NCBI RefSeq assembly: GCF_002258785.1 | Contig: NZ_NOYI01000016.1 | Span: forward strand, 60,457 to 124,456 | Direction: 5' to 3' | Length of the DNA stretch: 64,000 nucleotides | Source: Rhodococcus sp. 06-235-1A | Lineage (GTDB): Bacteria > Actinomycetota > Actinomycetes > Mycobacteriales > Mycobacteriaceae | Shown here: one piece after another, positions 52,537 through 61,351 of the stretch | Numbering within the stretch: position 1 is the first letter of the stretch | How the letters are laid out: every line of letters begins with the position of its first letter | Notes under the pieces: generated by a model | Told to the model about the DNA's origin: nothing | The model's input: only the letters and a program-made list of their open reading frames with translations | Databases searched by the model: none | Position numbers and translations under genes: made by a program

Positions 52537-53055
52537 ATGTCAGATCCTATGATCGATGGACGACGCGCCGATTCAGATCGTCGACGGGGCCGCGTCATAG
52601 AGGCGCTGAGACTGGCATCAGTGAACGGCACAAGCATCACCGTCTCGGGTATCGCCCGTGCAGCGCAGGTCGATCGCACCTTCTTGTACCGGCACACCGA
52701 TCTCCTCGCACAGATCCACCTCGCCCAATCCGCACTTCCCCCACCGAACATGAATCCAGCGGCGGTCACACGCGAGTCGCTCGCCGCCGACCTCACCAAC
52801 GCACACCACTGTATCGGGGCCTTGGTCGCCCGCAACGCACTCCTCGAACGCAAACTGTCCGAGATGCTCGGCCAGCAAGCGTGGCGCGAATCGGGACTCG
52901 GAGCACCCGTCGACATCGAACGACTACAACAACAGATCACGGCACTCGAACAACAAACCGTCGATCTCACCGGCCTACTCGACGAACGCGACCAAGAACT
53001 CGACGCCGCACGTCACGCCAACCGAGAACTGTTCTCGAACATCAACCGCGACTGA
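52537..53055 (+). CDS. tnpC: TnpC-like accessory protein (DUF6262 type)
   Basis: 172 residues: an N-terminal HTH (ITVSGIARAAQVDRTFLYRH) and a C-terminal coiled coil (about 85-170, with LQQQITALEQQTVDLTGLLD). TnpC of Tn554 affects rate and orientation of insertion. Its position directly after tnpB and its layout support the call. The 224 bases after it hold only a weak TAACGG/CCGTTA repeat and no gene. Confidence 0.85.
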   Translation: MSDPMIDGRRADSDRRRGRVIEALRLASVNGTSITVSGIARAAQVDRTFLYRHTDLLAQIHLAQSALPPPNMNPAAVTRESLAADLTNAHHCIGALVARNALLERKLSEMLGQQAWRESGLGAPVDIERLQQQITALEQQTVDLTGLLDERDQELDAARHANRELFSNINRD

Positions 53056-53279
53056 TCACCGAACGGGGAAGTGTCCGATTAACGGCGGATCCGACCTCGG
53101 TGTCCGTTAGTTTTCGTTCGGGGTTATGCGTCCTTCGAGCGTGATCGCGAACGCGTTGACTGCATACTTGAACCCGATCAGTCATCGCGGGCTTACCTTT
53201 TCCCGGTCGATCCAGTGCCCGCGTCGCGAGATATAGACATGTTGAGGACTGCTGGCTCGGTCGGGAAGTGCTCCTAGAT

Positions 53280-53972
53280 CTAGCTGGGGCGTGTCGGGTT
53301 TGCAGCGCCCTGACCACGCAAACTCGTAGTCAACTGAGTGAGGTTGTAGGCGACGTGAAACACGATGCACGCCGTTATTGCCGACGCTGCCGCAAAGGTG
53401 AACGTGATAGTTGCGAACGCAGTCATCGACATCCACACGAGAACTCGTTCCCTCGAATCGAGGGTCAGAGGGTTATGAAGCAGTACAAATCCAAGAATGG
53501 ACAAACCGACCATCGCCGCTACCTGCCACTGGCTGTAGTCGCCTGTGGCCAAGACGATTAGAGGGAGGACCCGCCAGATCACCTCTTCGGCCGCTGCGAC
53601 AATGACGCACCATCCGTACGCGCCTGCTGACTGTGACTGTCGCGTCAGGGTGAAGGTTCGCACCGTTCGGTTCGTCACCACAACGGTCGAAACGTAGAAA
53701 CCCACCCCGGCCAGGAGTGCAGCCGGAACGAGTAAAAGGTGTGCAACGTGCAGTAGGTGGAAAAGGCATTCTCTCGCATCGCGGTCGAGGAGCAAGATCG
53801 CGATCACAGCGCCACTGAAACAGACCGTAGCGGTGTCGTACACCCCGCCCGCAGGTTTGGTGAGTTGGCGCCACAGCTTCGAGTACGGGCGGGTGGTCCG
53901 CATGATCGTCGGTAGTAGCGAGGTCAGTCCCACATGTGCCAGCGGTATTGCCGAGGCGTAGATCAGATTCAC
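53280..53972 (-). CDS. CPBP-family membrane protease, candidate leader peptidase
   Basis: 230 residues from a GTG at 53972 that overlaps the dehydrogenase stop (GTGA); longer in-frame versions run back into that gene. Six to seven hydrophobic segments, with AAAEEVIWRVLPL (EExxxR) and CIVFHVAYN (HxxxN), the CPBP/CAAX-protease signature residues. In plantazolicin clusters the E protein is of this family and is thought to remove the leader. It is the last gene of the J-C-D-B-E operon. Confidence 0.85.
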   Translation of the reverse strand: MNLIYASAIPLAHVGLTSLLPTIMRTTRPYSKLWRQLTKPAGGVYDTATVCFSGAVIAILLLDRDARECLFHLLHVAHLLLVPAALLAGVGFYVSTVVVTNRTVRTFTLTRQSQSAGAYGWCVIVAAAEEVIWRVLPLIVLATGDYSQWQVAAMVGLSILGFVLLHNPLTLDSRERVLVWMSMTAFATITFTFAAASAITACIVFHVAYNLTQLTTSLRGQGAANPTRPS

Positions 53973-54832
53973 CCAGGTTGGCCCAACATGATCATGTAGA
54001 CCGGTGCATCGTCGACGCCGTTGTGGTCGACAAGAATGTCGGTGACTTCGTCGTCGACGAATCCACCGAATAAGCGGGTTGCCAGGTCGAGGCTTGTCGC
54101 GGTGAGCAGCAGATTCTGAGCGAGGTGACCGGCTTCCATCAAGATGAACCGGAGCGAACGCTGGGAGTACTTGAAGCGTGAACGCCACATCGTCGCGGAA
54201 ATGATCAGCGTCACCGCTGCTTGCTCCGCGACGTCAGGAATCATGGTCGATTTGTGGAGCTTGTCGATATCGGGGTGCTCGTCGATCAGGGCGAATCCAT
54301 TTCGGAATGGATCGTAATGATAAAGAGTATTTTCGGTCAGTCCGTCGACTCGGTGTGTCAAAACAAAAATGTCGAGTGGGTAGAGCGCTCCACCGGATGG
54401 CGTGTTGCGCCGTTTCTCGTGCGCGTTAATTGCGTACGAACCGTACGAATGGTGCAGGACGCTGTGCAGCTCATCGGCAGAAACCGCAAGCGCCGAGAAC
54501 GAAGGTGCGCTTCGCCGGCGGTAGAGCGCGTCGTGCAACGTACCGTGAAGCGGCGGCGGGCACTCGAACCCGATGAAAGGCCTGCTGGCGTATCTGCGTC
54601 CAGCTCGACGCGAAATCGACTGTAAATCAGGAGAGTTGAGAAGCATGGGTATTCCCGGCGTCTCCCATGGCAAGCCGGGGCGGGTGAGCTTCGAGGCCTC
54701 GAAGTAGTTCTCAGCAGGGTCGTCATAGGCAGGGACACCGTCGTTGTAGATGAGGTCCCGCAAATTTACGCTGTGGGCGAGGTTGTCCCCCGACATCGTG
54801 TCATCGATAGTCATTGAGATGTCATCTTTCAC
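53969..54832 (-). CDS. SagB-type FMN azoline dehydrogenase (B protein)
   Basis: 287 residues from a GTG that overlaps the YcaO stop. Nitroreductase-fold signatures: ALYRRRSAPSFSALAVSADE near 100, NTPSGGALYPLDIFVLTHR near 143 and YSQRSLRFILMEAGHLAQNL near 222, followed by ATRLFGGFVDDEV. Such enzymes oxidise azolines to aromatic thiazoles and oxazoles using FMN. In this operon it would act on the ten-ring precursor made by the C/D proteins. Confidence 0.92.
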   Translation of the reverse strand: MKDDISMTIDDTMSGDNLAHSVNLRDLIYNDGVPAYDDPAENYFEASKLTRPGLPWETPGIPMLLNSPDLQSISRRAGRRYASRPFIGFECPPPLHGTLHDALYRRRSAPSFSALAVSADELHSVLHHSYGSYAINAHEKRRNTPSGGALYPLDIFVLTHRVDGLTENTLYHYDPFRNGFALIDEHPDIDKLHKSTMIPDVAEQAAVTLIISATMWRSRFKYSQRSLRFILMEAGHLAQNLLLTATSLDLATRLFGGFVDDEVTDILVDHNGVDDAPVYMIMLGQPG

Positions 54833-56178
54833 GGGAAGGGATGCGGGTGCGGGTTGATCGAGGCTGTCGTTACCTCTGTATCGCGGAGTCCGAGGCTGTG
54901 AGCGTGGCTACGTAGTCGTTGTCCGCCGAGGTAACGGCGCCGAAAACCGACATCAAGTGGTTGCAGCTGTGGACTGAATGTCCGAAACACGTGCCCGCCT
55001 CCCTCCGCGACGTCGGGACTGGTCATGTTGACTGTCATGAGATCGATTCCGGATGCGCCGGCTACCTCCAACAAGGCATCGAGCAGCTCAGCTGGGTTGT
55101 TGCTGGGCAGAACGGGACTGTCTCGGACGTCGCGTCTGTGCGTGCTTGCGGTCAGGAACTCTGTGTGTCGGATCATGTCGGGGTGTGCGTAAAGGCAGAT
55201 GTGATCGACGAAATCGACCACGTCTGTGTCGTACGTGCTCGGGTTCGGCTGCAGCGTCGTGCCGTCGCGTTGCTCGGCCTTGACCCAATTTCGAGTCTGG
55301 AGGCTCTCGACGGCCGCGGAGGCGGCCGCGCGCGCGAGGGTGGGCGCAGATGCGGCACCGAGCGCGATCGGTGCGACGTCGGAGGCCCGATTGCGGGTCA
55401 CAGCCAGAACGGTCGGAACACCGGTGAGCTCGGTCATGTCGACGAGTTCAGATTCGGTCCCCGACCGCTCGCAGTACCGCCTCAAGAATCGAGTCAGCGC
55501 TGGATCGGTAGAAGTATCGATCAGCGGCAGTGATAGCTGGCCGTACCAGGTCTGGACGAATGCATCGCGCTCGAACAGCTCGAAAGTGCCGCCGAGCACA
55601 GCCTCGATCGGTGTTGCGTGGAAGGCCAACCCGCTGCTGGTTGCATAACCGATATGGGATTCAGGTGTGGGAAATCCCGCGGACAGGTGAACCAACTGTG
55701 CGGGAACGTGGACGATTCGTCCTGTTGCGAGATCGGAGCTTTCCCGCCAATGCAGTGCTGTTTCGCTGGTCGGTCGTTCGAAGCGAAACCCGGTCTGGGC
55801 GTACTGCTCATCGGAGAACAGCGGCAGAGTGGCCAGATCTACGGTCGTCAAACCTCGACGTGAGAGATCCTCGGTGCTTCCGAATTCGAGAGCATCGACG
55901 GGTATCCAGGCGGCGCTGTACCGTTCCACGGACTCGCCGACGGCGGCGAGTCGGGTGATGGTCTCGTCGGTGTCGCCGCCGCCGTTGAACTGGTTGGCAG
56001 GTGCGCCGATGAGTTCGGTGCTTGCAGCAGTTTCCGATCCGATGGCGTAGGTGTAGGAGTCGTCCAGATCGTGAACCTTGTGGAAGATGCGAGGAACGAT
56101 ACCGACCAGGGGAGAAGTGAACGCGTTGATGAGGTCGAGAGACTCGTTGGGGTCGGACCACGCCGTGACCGTGGACAT
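54829..56178 (-). CDS. YcaO-domain cyclodehydratase (D protein)
   Basis: 449 residues from the ATG at 56178, which overlaps the stop of the C protein by one base. YcaO motifs: SETAASTELIGAPANQFNGG near the N-terminus, ERLAAVGE-type ATP-site helix (TRLAAVGESVERYSAAW), and ATSSGLAFHATPIEAVLGGT then FELFERDAF. The protein ends NPHPHPFP, a Pro-rich tail like the PxPxP end needed by azoline-forming YcaO enzymes. It uses ATP to activate backbone amides so Cys/Thr side chains can cyclise. Confidence 0.95.
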   Translation of the reverse strand: MSTVTAWSDPNESLDLINAFTSPLVGIVPRIFHKVHDLDDSYTYAIGSETAASTELIGAPANQFNGGGDTDETITRLAAVGESVERYSAAWIPVDALEFGSTEDLSRRGLTTVDLATLPLFSDEQYAQTGFRFERPTSETALHWRESSDLATGRIVHVPAQLVHLSAGFPTPESHIGYATSSGLAFHATPIEAVLGGTFELFERDAFVQTWYGQLSLPLIDTSTDPALTRFLRRYCERSGTESELVDMTELTGVPTVLAVTRNRASDVAPIALGAASAPTLARAAASAAVESLQTRNWVKAEQRDGTTLQPNPSTYDTDVVDFVDHICLYAHPDMIRHTEFLTASTHRRDVRDSPVLPSNNPAELLDALLEVAGASGIDLMTVNMTSPDVAEGGGHVFRTFSPQLQPLDVGFRRRYLGGQRLRSHAHSLGLRDTEVTTASINPHPHPFP

Positions 56179-57167
56179 CAGCTGTGCTCCGCTTCCTGGT
56201 GGAACCACACTTGCGGATGGCCGGTTCCATGGGCTCGAGAGCAATCCGGGCAGCGCGGTACTCGGAGGATTCGGTGGTTTTCCACGGTTAGACCGGTCAA
56301 CGTGTACTCGTATGTAGCGAAGTGCCCGGGTTCCGCTTGCCCGAACACACCGTCGAGAGCGATGTGACGAACAATCGCGTCTGCGAGCAGGTTTGCCTGC
56401 ATCTGGTTGAAGGCTGGGTCGGTACCGAAGGCGTCAATTCCTGTTGGCAGGGACGATCCGTGTGCGACCAGAGGACGGAGCTCGCTGTTGTGGTCGGTGC
56501 TGGCTCGGCGCATCCGGTAGCAGGTGTGACACGCCGATCGACCGGAATAGAACCACGGCCCGACGCTGAAGCTGTTGCCGGCCGGTGGAACTGCGCACAG
56601 CCATACTGCTTCGGCTTCTTGTGAAACCAAGTGCGTATTCCATTGTGTCAGAATCGAATCGTACTCATCGTAGGCCGCGACGAGCGTCAGGGTGCTGCCG
56701 GTGGCGGCATCGAAGTCCCGGCCTACGCGTCGAAGAGCAACCCCGTACTCGTCCATGGTGCTGTCGAACCCCGGCGGAATGTGGTCACCGACGATCGCTA
56801 CCGTCGACTCCCGTAATCGCCGGTCGATCTCCTCTTTGTCGACCTGCCCGCCACCGCGAGCAAACAAAGACGTCACACACGGGCGTGCCGCGGTGGGGGT
56901 TGAGGGGATGGGTTCGAGAAAACCGGCGTCGAGCAGCAGTGTTCGCACCTCCGTTAAGGAGTGGCGTTGCCGCTCATCGATGTTCGCGAACTCTTCTGAC
57001 CGCAGATCCAGATCCCCACCGGACGCAATCAACTCTGTCATGAACGTCGTCAACGCGTTTGTCGGCAGCAGAGTGGTGGCGTCGGTGCCGACGATCATCA
57101 ATTGATCCTCGGATGCGACCGCCCGCGATCCTGCTGCGAGGCGAGTGCGGTGCAGATTCGTCGTCAT
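56178..57167 (-). CDS. TOMM leader-binding cyclodehydratase partner (C protein)
   Basis: 329 residues. An N-terminal winged-helix-like (RRE-type) region, then an E1/ThiF-like fold (ESTVAIVGDHIPPGFDSTMD). Zinc Cys pairs are at SGRSACHTCYRMRR and RVPRCPDCSRAHG, the tetrathiolate of C proteins. In azole-peptide pathways this protein binds the leader and presents the core to the YcaO enzyme. It begins in the ATGA overlap with the J-type gene and is coupled to the YcaO gene downstream. Confidence 0.9.
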   Translation of the reverse strand: MTTNLHRTRLAAGSRAVASEDQLMIVGTDATTLLPTNALTTFMTELIASGGDLDLRSEEFANIDERQRHSLTEVRTLLLDAGFLEPIPSTPTAARPCVTSLFARGGGQVDKEEIDRRLRESTVAIVGDHIPPGFDSTMDEYGVALRRVGRDFDAATGSTLTLVAAYDEYDSILTQWNTHLVSQEAEAVWLCAVPPAGNSFSVGPWFYSGRSACHTCYRMRRASTDHNSELRPLVAHGSSLPTGIDAFGTDPAFNQMQANLLADAIVRHIALDGVFGQAEPGHFATYEYTLTGLTVENHRILRVPRCPDCSRAHGTGHPQVWFHQEAEHS

Positions 57168-57925
57168 ATGAGCTGATCCTTCTGGTCGTGGGCCAATACT
57201 GTTTCGAGGACGGTGAGTGGTTCGGCCGGTTCATGCTCCAGGAGCTCTGTGATGTCGTTGGTGCCCAGACCGCCTTGGGCAGCTAAACGCTGAGCGTCGA
57301 CAATCCGCTCGGCAGCAAGTGCCGGGACCCCGCTGTCCGTCATGACCGATACCAATTCGCCAGGTGACATCGACTGCAACGTCACTGGTATCTCGTTGGT
57401 CGAGCATCGTCTGGCAAGCTCGGATGTTGCCACGGTTGGCCCCCACACTGTCCAGTGGTGTGGTGCCCGGCGAGGTGGCCGATCGAGTGCGGAGGCCACC
57501 GCAGTTGCGGCGTCCGACGCGGTGAGCATTGGTTGAGAAATCAGGCCCTCTACATGGCACAGGACCCCGAATCGGGTCGCCCAGTCCAAGTCCGGAGCAA
57601 AATCTTCGATGAGTCGAGAGGCCCTGACGATCGTCAACGAGTCGGAAGCGACGTCGACCAGTGCTTCCTCGAGATCGAGAATTGTTTTTCTGTAGGCAAT
57701 TCGAGGTCCAGGTCCGCCGTTACGCGTATGCAACGGCGTGATGAGGACGACCTGTCCGGTGTTGCCACGGCCGAGAGACTGCAACGCGGCTTCGCGCAAC
57801 TGCTCTTGGTTCGGCGTGCAGGCATCGATAATTGTTGCTGGCCGTTCCGGACGAGGGTCCGATCTGCTCAGGCGATCGAACTGCGCGGCCAGGGAGCCTC
57901 TCGATCCGATGTAGTCGTACGTCAT
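57164..57925 (-). CDS. PtnJ/PznJ-like cluster protein, unknown function
   Basis: 253 residues, ATG at 57925 with GAGAGGTG upstream. The start YDYIGSRGSLAAQFDRL and the segments VVLITPLHTRNGGPG and LTIVRASRLIEDFAPDLDW give it the look of a degenerate NAD-dependent epimerase/NmrA fold without a clear glycine-rich nucleotide motif. It occupies the J position directly before C in the order J-C-D-B-E known from Bacillus plantazolicin. Role unknown; assignment rests on synteny. Confidence 0.65.
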   Translation of the reverse strand: MTYDYIGSRGSLAAQFDRLSRSDPRPERPATIIDACTPNQEQLREAALQSLGRGNTGQVVLITPLHTRNGGPGPRIAYRKTILDLEEALVDVASDSLTIVRASRLIEDFAPDLDWATRFGVLCHVEGLISQPMLTASDAATAVASALDRPPRRAPHHWTVWGPTVATSELARRCSTNEIPVTLQSMSPGELVSVMTDSGVPALAAERIVDAQRLAAQGGLGTNDITELLEHEPAEPLTVLETVLAHDQKDQLI

Positions 57926-58230
57926 CGTTCACCTCTCGACATAGGTCCTCCATCCGGCCGTGCGGCGAGTTCGATACGTGTTGAACGTGTTTGACGGCAT
58001 GCACACATCAGGCGTCGCATAATCCGCACCACCCCTGGCATCGATACTAAGGCGCTCGGTCGGTTTTTAAAGTACCAGTTTCATAACTCCTCGGTGAACG
58101 ATTAATTAATTGCCCTTTACCTATTCCGCTCGCCGGAGAAGCCCGCTACTGTCGGTACCGACCGGAAGGTCCGGTTGCGTTGGATGACGAGAACGGTTAT
58201 CCAACGGCGTGACAAACAAAGGTAGGCAAC
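57926..58230. promoter_or_regulatory. Divergent promoter region of the azole-peptide cluster
   Basis: 305 bases between the J-C-D-B-E operon and the precursor. An AT-rich island (around 58055-58120, TTTTTAAAGT and GATTAATTAATTG) is likely to hold the promoters. TCGGTACCGA (58152-58161) is a perfect palindrome, and CGTTGGAT/ATCCAACG (58178-58185, 58199-58206) forms a hairpin in the precursor leader. No regulator gene is present inside the transposon. Confidence 0.55.
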
Positions 58231-58368
58231 ATGTCTCGTCTCATTGCTGCACTCCCCGACGTCGCCGAACTCGGAGTCGAGCGATTCACCACCGAGGTGA
58301 AGGTCTTCGAACCGACCGCTGCACGGTGCACCTGTACGACCGCACCCTGCTGCTGCTGCACCGGATAG
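58231..58368 (+). CDS. Plantazolicin-family precursor peptide
   Basis: 45 residues, short enough to be missed by length cut-offs. ATG at 58231 with GGTAGG upstream. Leader of about 31 residues (MSRLIAALPDVAELGVERFT, then TEVKVFEPTAA) and core RCTCTTAPCCCCTG. Plantazolicin has the core RCTCTTIISSSSTF: same length, same N-terminal RCTCTT, and cyclisable residues at the same ten places. Here the four Ser are Cys, the Ile-Ile hinge is Ala-Pro and the last residue Gly. The cut before Arg would expose the residue that plantazolicin methyltransferase dimethylates. Confidence 0.93.
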   Translation: MSRLIAALPDVAELGVERFTTEVKVFEPTAARCTCTTAPCCCCTG

Positions 58369-58379
58369 AACGATCCACG

Positions 58380-58432
58380 TGCGCCGCGAGGGCCCCGCGG
58401 CGCATGTGCAGGCTGCGGCGTGCGCGCGCCGC
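58380..58432 (+). terminator. Two GC hairpins after the precursor, probable attenuator
   Basis: TGCGCCGCG (58380-58388) pairs with 58396-58404, and GCGGCG (58415-58420) with 58427-58432. They lie between the precursor stop and the next gene with no U-run. Partial read-through here would give more precursor than enzyme, as in many peptide operons. Confidence 0.5.
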
Positions 58433-58477
58433 GTAACCCGATACGTCGAAATAGCAACGGTAGGAGCGTGTTAGACG

Positions 58478-59035
58478 GTGCTGATTCCCATCATCGTATG
58501 TGAGGTCTTGTTCTGGGTGATGTTGGTCCTCGGACTACTTACTCGATACGTTGCCCGCCGGAAGACCCTGTCGACCGTGCTGCTCGTGAGCACCCCTCTC
58601 ATCGACGTTGTCCTGATCGCGATCACCATGATCGATCTCCAACGAGGAGCGGATCCGCACTTCACCCACGGACTGTCCGCGTTCTACATAGGTTTCTCGA
58701 TCATGTTCGGACCCAGTGTTATTCGGTGGGCAGACCAGCGGGCCGCGTACAGATGGGGACACGGCCCCAAGCCCACGAAAACCGCCCGAAGTAAGACCGA
58801 AGAGGTCTCTTACCAATGGGCCGAGTGGCGACGAGCCTTGGTCGCATCCGCAATCGCTGCCGTCGTTCTCGGTTTCGGTATCGCATTGGCAGGGATGGAC
58901 AACGCTTTCTGGCTGCAGTACTGGATGGGCGTACTCCTCTTTCTCGTCGTGTGTTGGGCGTTCATCGGGCCGTGGCGAGCGTCGCGAAGGGCGGCAGCCG
59001 AATCGGACCGTGTCGCGGACTCCGCGCGCACATGA
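58478..59035 (+). CDS. YmcC-like integral membrane protein
   Basis: 185 residues from a GTG with TAGGAG upstream. Four to five membrane segments; LLVSTPLIDVVLIAITMIDL, then ADPHFTHGLSAFYIGFSI and IRWADQRAAYRWG, resemble the Bacillus YmcC family. The cytoplasmic loop is Lys/Thr-rich. The stop overlaps the methyltransferase start (ATGA). Placed between precursor and methyltransferase, it might protect the producer or help export; this is a guess from position. Confidence 0.75.
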   Translation: MLIPIIVCEVLFWVMLVLGLLTRYVARRKTLSTVLLVSTPLIDVVLIAITMIDLQRGADPHFTHGLSAFYIGFSIMFGPSVIRWADQRAAYRWGHGPKPTKTARSKTEEVSYQWAEWRRALVASAIAAVVLGFGIALAGMDNAFWLQYWMGVLLFLVVCWAFIGPWRASRRAAAESDRVADSART

Positions 59036-59886
59036 CACCGGCCACGTCGAGTCGCTTCGGGACGGTTCCGGTACGCAATCCGGCGATCGCTGCTCGCTGG
59101 TTCACAGAACTACCCCGCCGAACCGTCAGTGCAGAACACGACCGCCAATTCACCCGCTGGTGCTCCCAGTACACGGTCGGTGCCTTGCTAGAGCACTTCG
59201 ACGGTCGTCCACCGACAAGCATCCTGGACATCGGATGCGGAGACGGCGGGTTCCTCGCGCTCGCGCGGTCCCGATTCCCTGACGCAACTCTGACGGGAAT
59301 CGACCCCAGCGCAAATGCCATCGAAGAAGCGCAGCAGAACACCCCATCCTCCCGTCTGGTATGTGCGACAGCAGAAAGGCTGAACACGTCACCGCTTGCG
59401 GACTGTCAATTCGACGCTATCGTCGTTCAACTGAACCTCGCCCTGTGGGACGATCCCCATCTAGGTCTGAAGAACGCCGCTCAGATGTTGCGACCCGGCG
59501 GACTCTGCTACATCGTCGATCCGGTCGCTGGTGACACCGATCGCATATCGACAGCCGCCACCGCCGACTCAAGCGGTTCGGAGCTTTCGGTCGCCAACTA
59601 CCTCGCGGACCAAGCTGCTGCCTCCTTTACCTTCGACGAAGCCACGGCGCTCGTACACGACGTCACCCAGAGTGTCGAGGGAACTTCGGGCAGGGTTGGA
59701 TCCGGCGGCATCATGGGCTACCCGATCGGATCGCAGGAGGCTGTGCGAATCTGGCGAGGTAACGCCGATGTGCGCGCTGCTTTGCTGGAGGCGGACAGGT
59801 CATCGGACACTGATCTGTTGTACGTGCACATAATCCGGAACCTCGACGCCGGCGTCACGGTAGATCGTTCTGGGCCTCAGCAATAA
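59032..59886 (+). CDS. SAM methyltransferase, PtnL/PznL-like (N-terminal Arg dimethylation)
   Basis: 284 residues from the ATG at 59032 in the overlap with the previous stop; an in-frame extension to 58816 lies inside that gene. SAM motif I is SILDIGCGDGGFLALARSRF, followed by TGIDPSANAIEEAQ, FDAIVVQLNLALWDDP and LRPGGLCYIVDP. The plantazolicin counterpart places two methyl groups on the alpha-amine of the first Arg; the RCTCTT core start conserved here supports the same role. Last gene of the operon, followed by a strong terminator. Confidence 0.82.
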   Translation: MTPATSSRFGTVPVRNPAIAARWFTELPRRTVSAEHDRQFTRWCSQYTVGALLEHFDGRPPTSILDIGCGDGGFLALARSRFPDATLTGIDPSANAIEEAQQNTPSSRLVCATAERLNTSPLADCQFDAIVVQLNLALWDDPHLGLKNAAQMLRPGGLCYIVDPVAGDTDRISTAATADSSGSELSVANYLADQAAASFTFDEATALVHDVTQSVEGTSGRVGSGGIMGYPIGSQEAVRIWRGNADVRAALLEADRSSDTDLLYVHIIRNLDAGVTVDRSGPQQ

Positions 59887-59995
59887 AGCTAGCGGGGCAG
59901 TCCGGCGAGCAACCCGGAGCAGATAATGATGGCGGACCACGCAGAACATCGGCTACGCACCGACGTCCCAGCCGGTTCGCTTTGAGGTTAGCCCG

Positions 59996-60031
59996 AAGCC
60001 CCATCGTCAAGAAGTCTTGACGATGGGGCTT
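59996..60031. terminator. 17-bp perfect hairpin, bidirectional terminator
   Basis: AAGCCCCATCGTCAAGA (59996-60012) and its exact complement (60015-60031) lie between the convergent methyltransferase and MFS genes. Confidence 0.85.
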
Positions 60032-60088
60032 ACAGGAAGAGATGTCATCACGTCAAAACTCGGCGCGGTGCATGACACGTTGCACAAT

Positions 60089-61351
60089 CTAGGCGTCGAG
60101 TGGGCGTTGTAATTCGGTTACACGCATCCGCCCGACGACCAGTGCGACTGCTGCTAGTAGGGGTGGGATGAGTCCCGCGGCGACGAAGATCGCCGGTATC
60201 GGAACGATGAGCGAGAGAGGTCCGGCGATTGCGATCGAGACGGGCATGAACGCGATTGAGACGAAGAAGTCGAGGCTCGCGACCCGTCCGATCATCTCGG
60301 GAGGAACGAGGCGTTGAAGCAACGTACCCCAGATGACGACGCCGGCACCGGTCGCGGCGCCGACGACGAACAACGACGCGAGCATCAAGACCAGGCTGTT
60401 CGCCACACCGAGCAGTGCCAGTGGGAGTGCCCCGCCGCCCCAACAGGCGATCATGAACGTCAGATACCGGCGGGGGAGCCGAAGCGTCGACACCACCAAC
60501 GATCCGGTCGCGCCACCAATTCCGTACGCGGCCAACAGGAATCCGAATGTAGCTTCGGCGTCCTCGAATCGGTCGCGGGTGAGAAAGGGGAGTAGTACTT
60601 CGATCGGCCCCTGGATGATCAAGGCAAGTGATGACCCGAACAGCAGTGTCCACAACAGCCACCGTGTGCCCGTTACATAGCGCACACCCGCCTTCAGATC
60701 GCCCCACACATTGGTCGGCTCCTCGGTCGGTGTCGCCCCGATCTCTTCTCGCCGGCTGAGGAACAGGGTGATGACGAACGCGATCGCGTACGACGCAGCG
60801 ACGATGACCGCACCGACTGCGGGAAAGAATGCGCCCACAGCCAGTCCACCGAGTGCGGGGCCGAGCCCTTGACCCATCGATGGACGCAGCGCGCCTTCGA
60901 GACCGTTTGCGGCGAGAAGCTGCTGCGGAGGGAGCACCTGAGGCAGATAGGCGCTGTACGCGGGATAGAAAAACGCGCTGCCGGCACCCATCGCGAACGA
61001 TGCGGCTGCGACGTGCCATAGCGCGATGGTGTCGGTGAGTGACAAGACCGCCACCGCAGCCATCACGGCGGCGGTGCATCCCTGAACAGTGATGATGATG
61101 CGGCGTTTGGAGAAGCGGTCGGCGACCACGCCTCCGAACACGGAGAATGCGAACAGTCCCAGGCTTAGCCCCGTCGCCACCGCGGACAGAGCCAGGGGGC
61201 TGTCGTTGAGCGCAAAGACTTGAAACACCATGACGATCGTCCACATCCCGGTACCGAATACTTCGATTCCGACGGCAGCGAAGAGGAGTCGGTAGTCGCG
61301 TGTGCGCAGCGGCGCGAGAGCTCGCAGTCCAGCTGTCTGGCGGTCGCTCAT
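60089..61351 (-). CDS. MFS drug exporter
   Basis: 420 residues with about 12 membrane segments. FGGVVADRFSKRRIIITVQG is the MFS loop 2-3 signature; ATGSLVVSTLRLPRRYL is the matching half-point loop. It resembles actinobacterial macrolide/antibiotic-type exporters. It overlaps the ABC-F gene by four bases, so the two are one operon and probably one resistance or export unit. It is the only evident exporter in the cluster and could carry the finished peptide. Confidence 0.85.
   Translation of the reverse strand: MSDRQTAGLRALAPLRTRDYRLLFAAVGIEVFGTGMWTIVMVFQVFALNDSPLALSAVATGLSLGLFAFSVFGGVVADRFSKRRIIITVQGCTAAVMAAVAVLSLTDTIALWHVAAASFAMGAGSAFFYPAYSAYLPQVLPPQQLLAANGLEGALRPSMGQGLGPALGGLAVGAFFPAVGAVIVAASYAIAFVITLFLSRREEIGATPTEEPTNVWGDLKAGVRYVTGTRWLLWTLLFGSSLALIIQGPIEVLLPFLTRDRFEDAEATFGFLLAAYGIGGATGSLVVSTLRLPRRYLTFMIACWGGGALPLALLGVANSLVLMLASLFVVGAATGAGVVIWGTLLQRLVPPEMIGRVASLDFFVSIAFMPVSIAIAGPLSLIVPIPAIFVAAGLIPPLLAAVALVVGRMRVTELQRPLDA

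Noticed and set aside
48756..53055. A recombinase-in-trio (RIT) element with three integrases
   Set aside because: The third protein is a short HTH/coiled-coil protein without Arg-His-Tyr residues, matching TnpC of Tn554.
58209..58436. A 75-codon frame over the precursor
   Set aside because: Arg-rich shadow in another frame; the 58231 frame has the RBS, the leader and the plantazolicin-like core.
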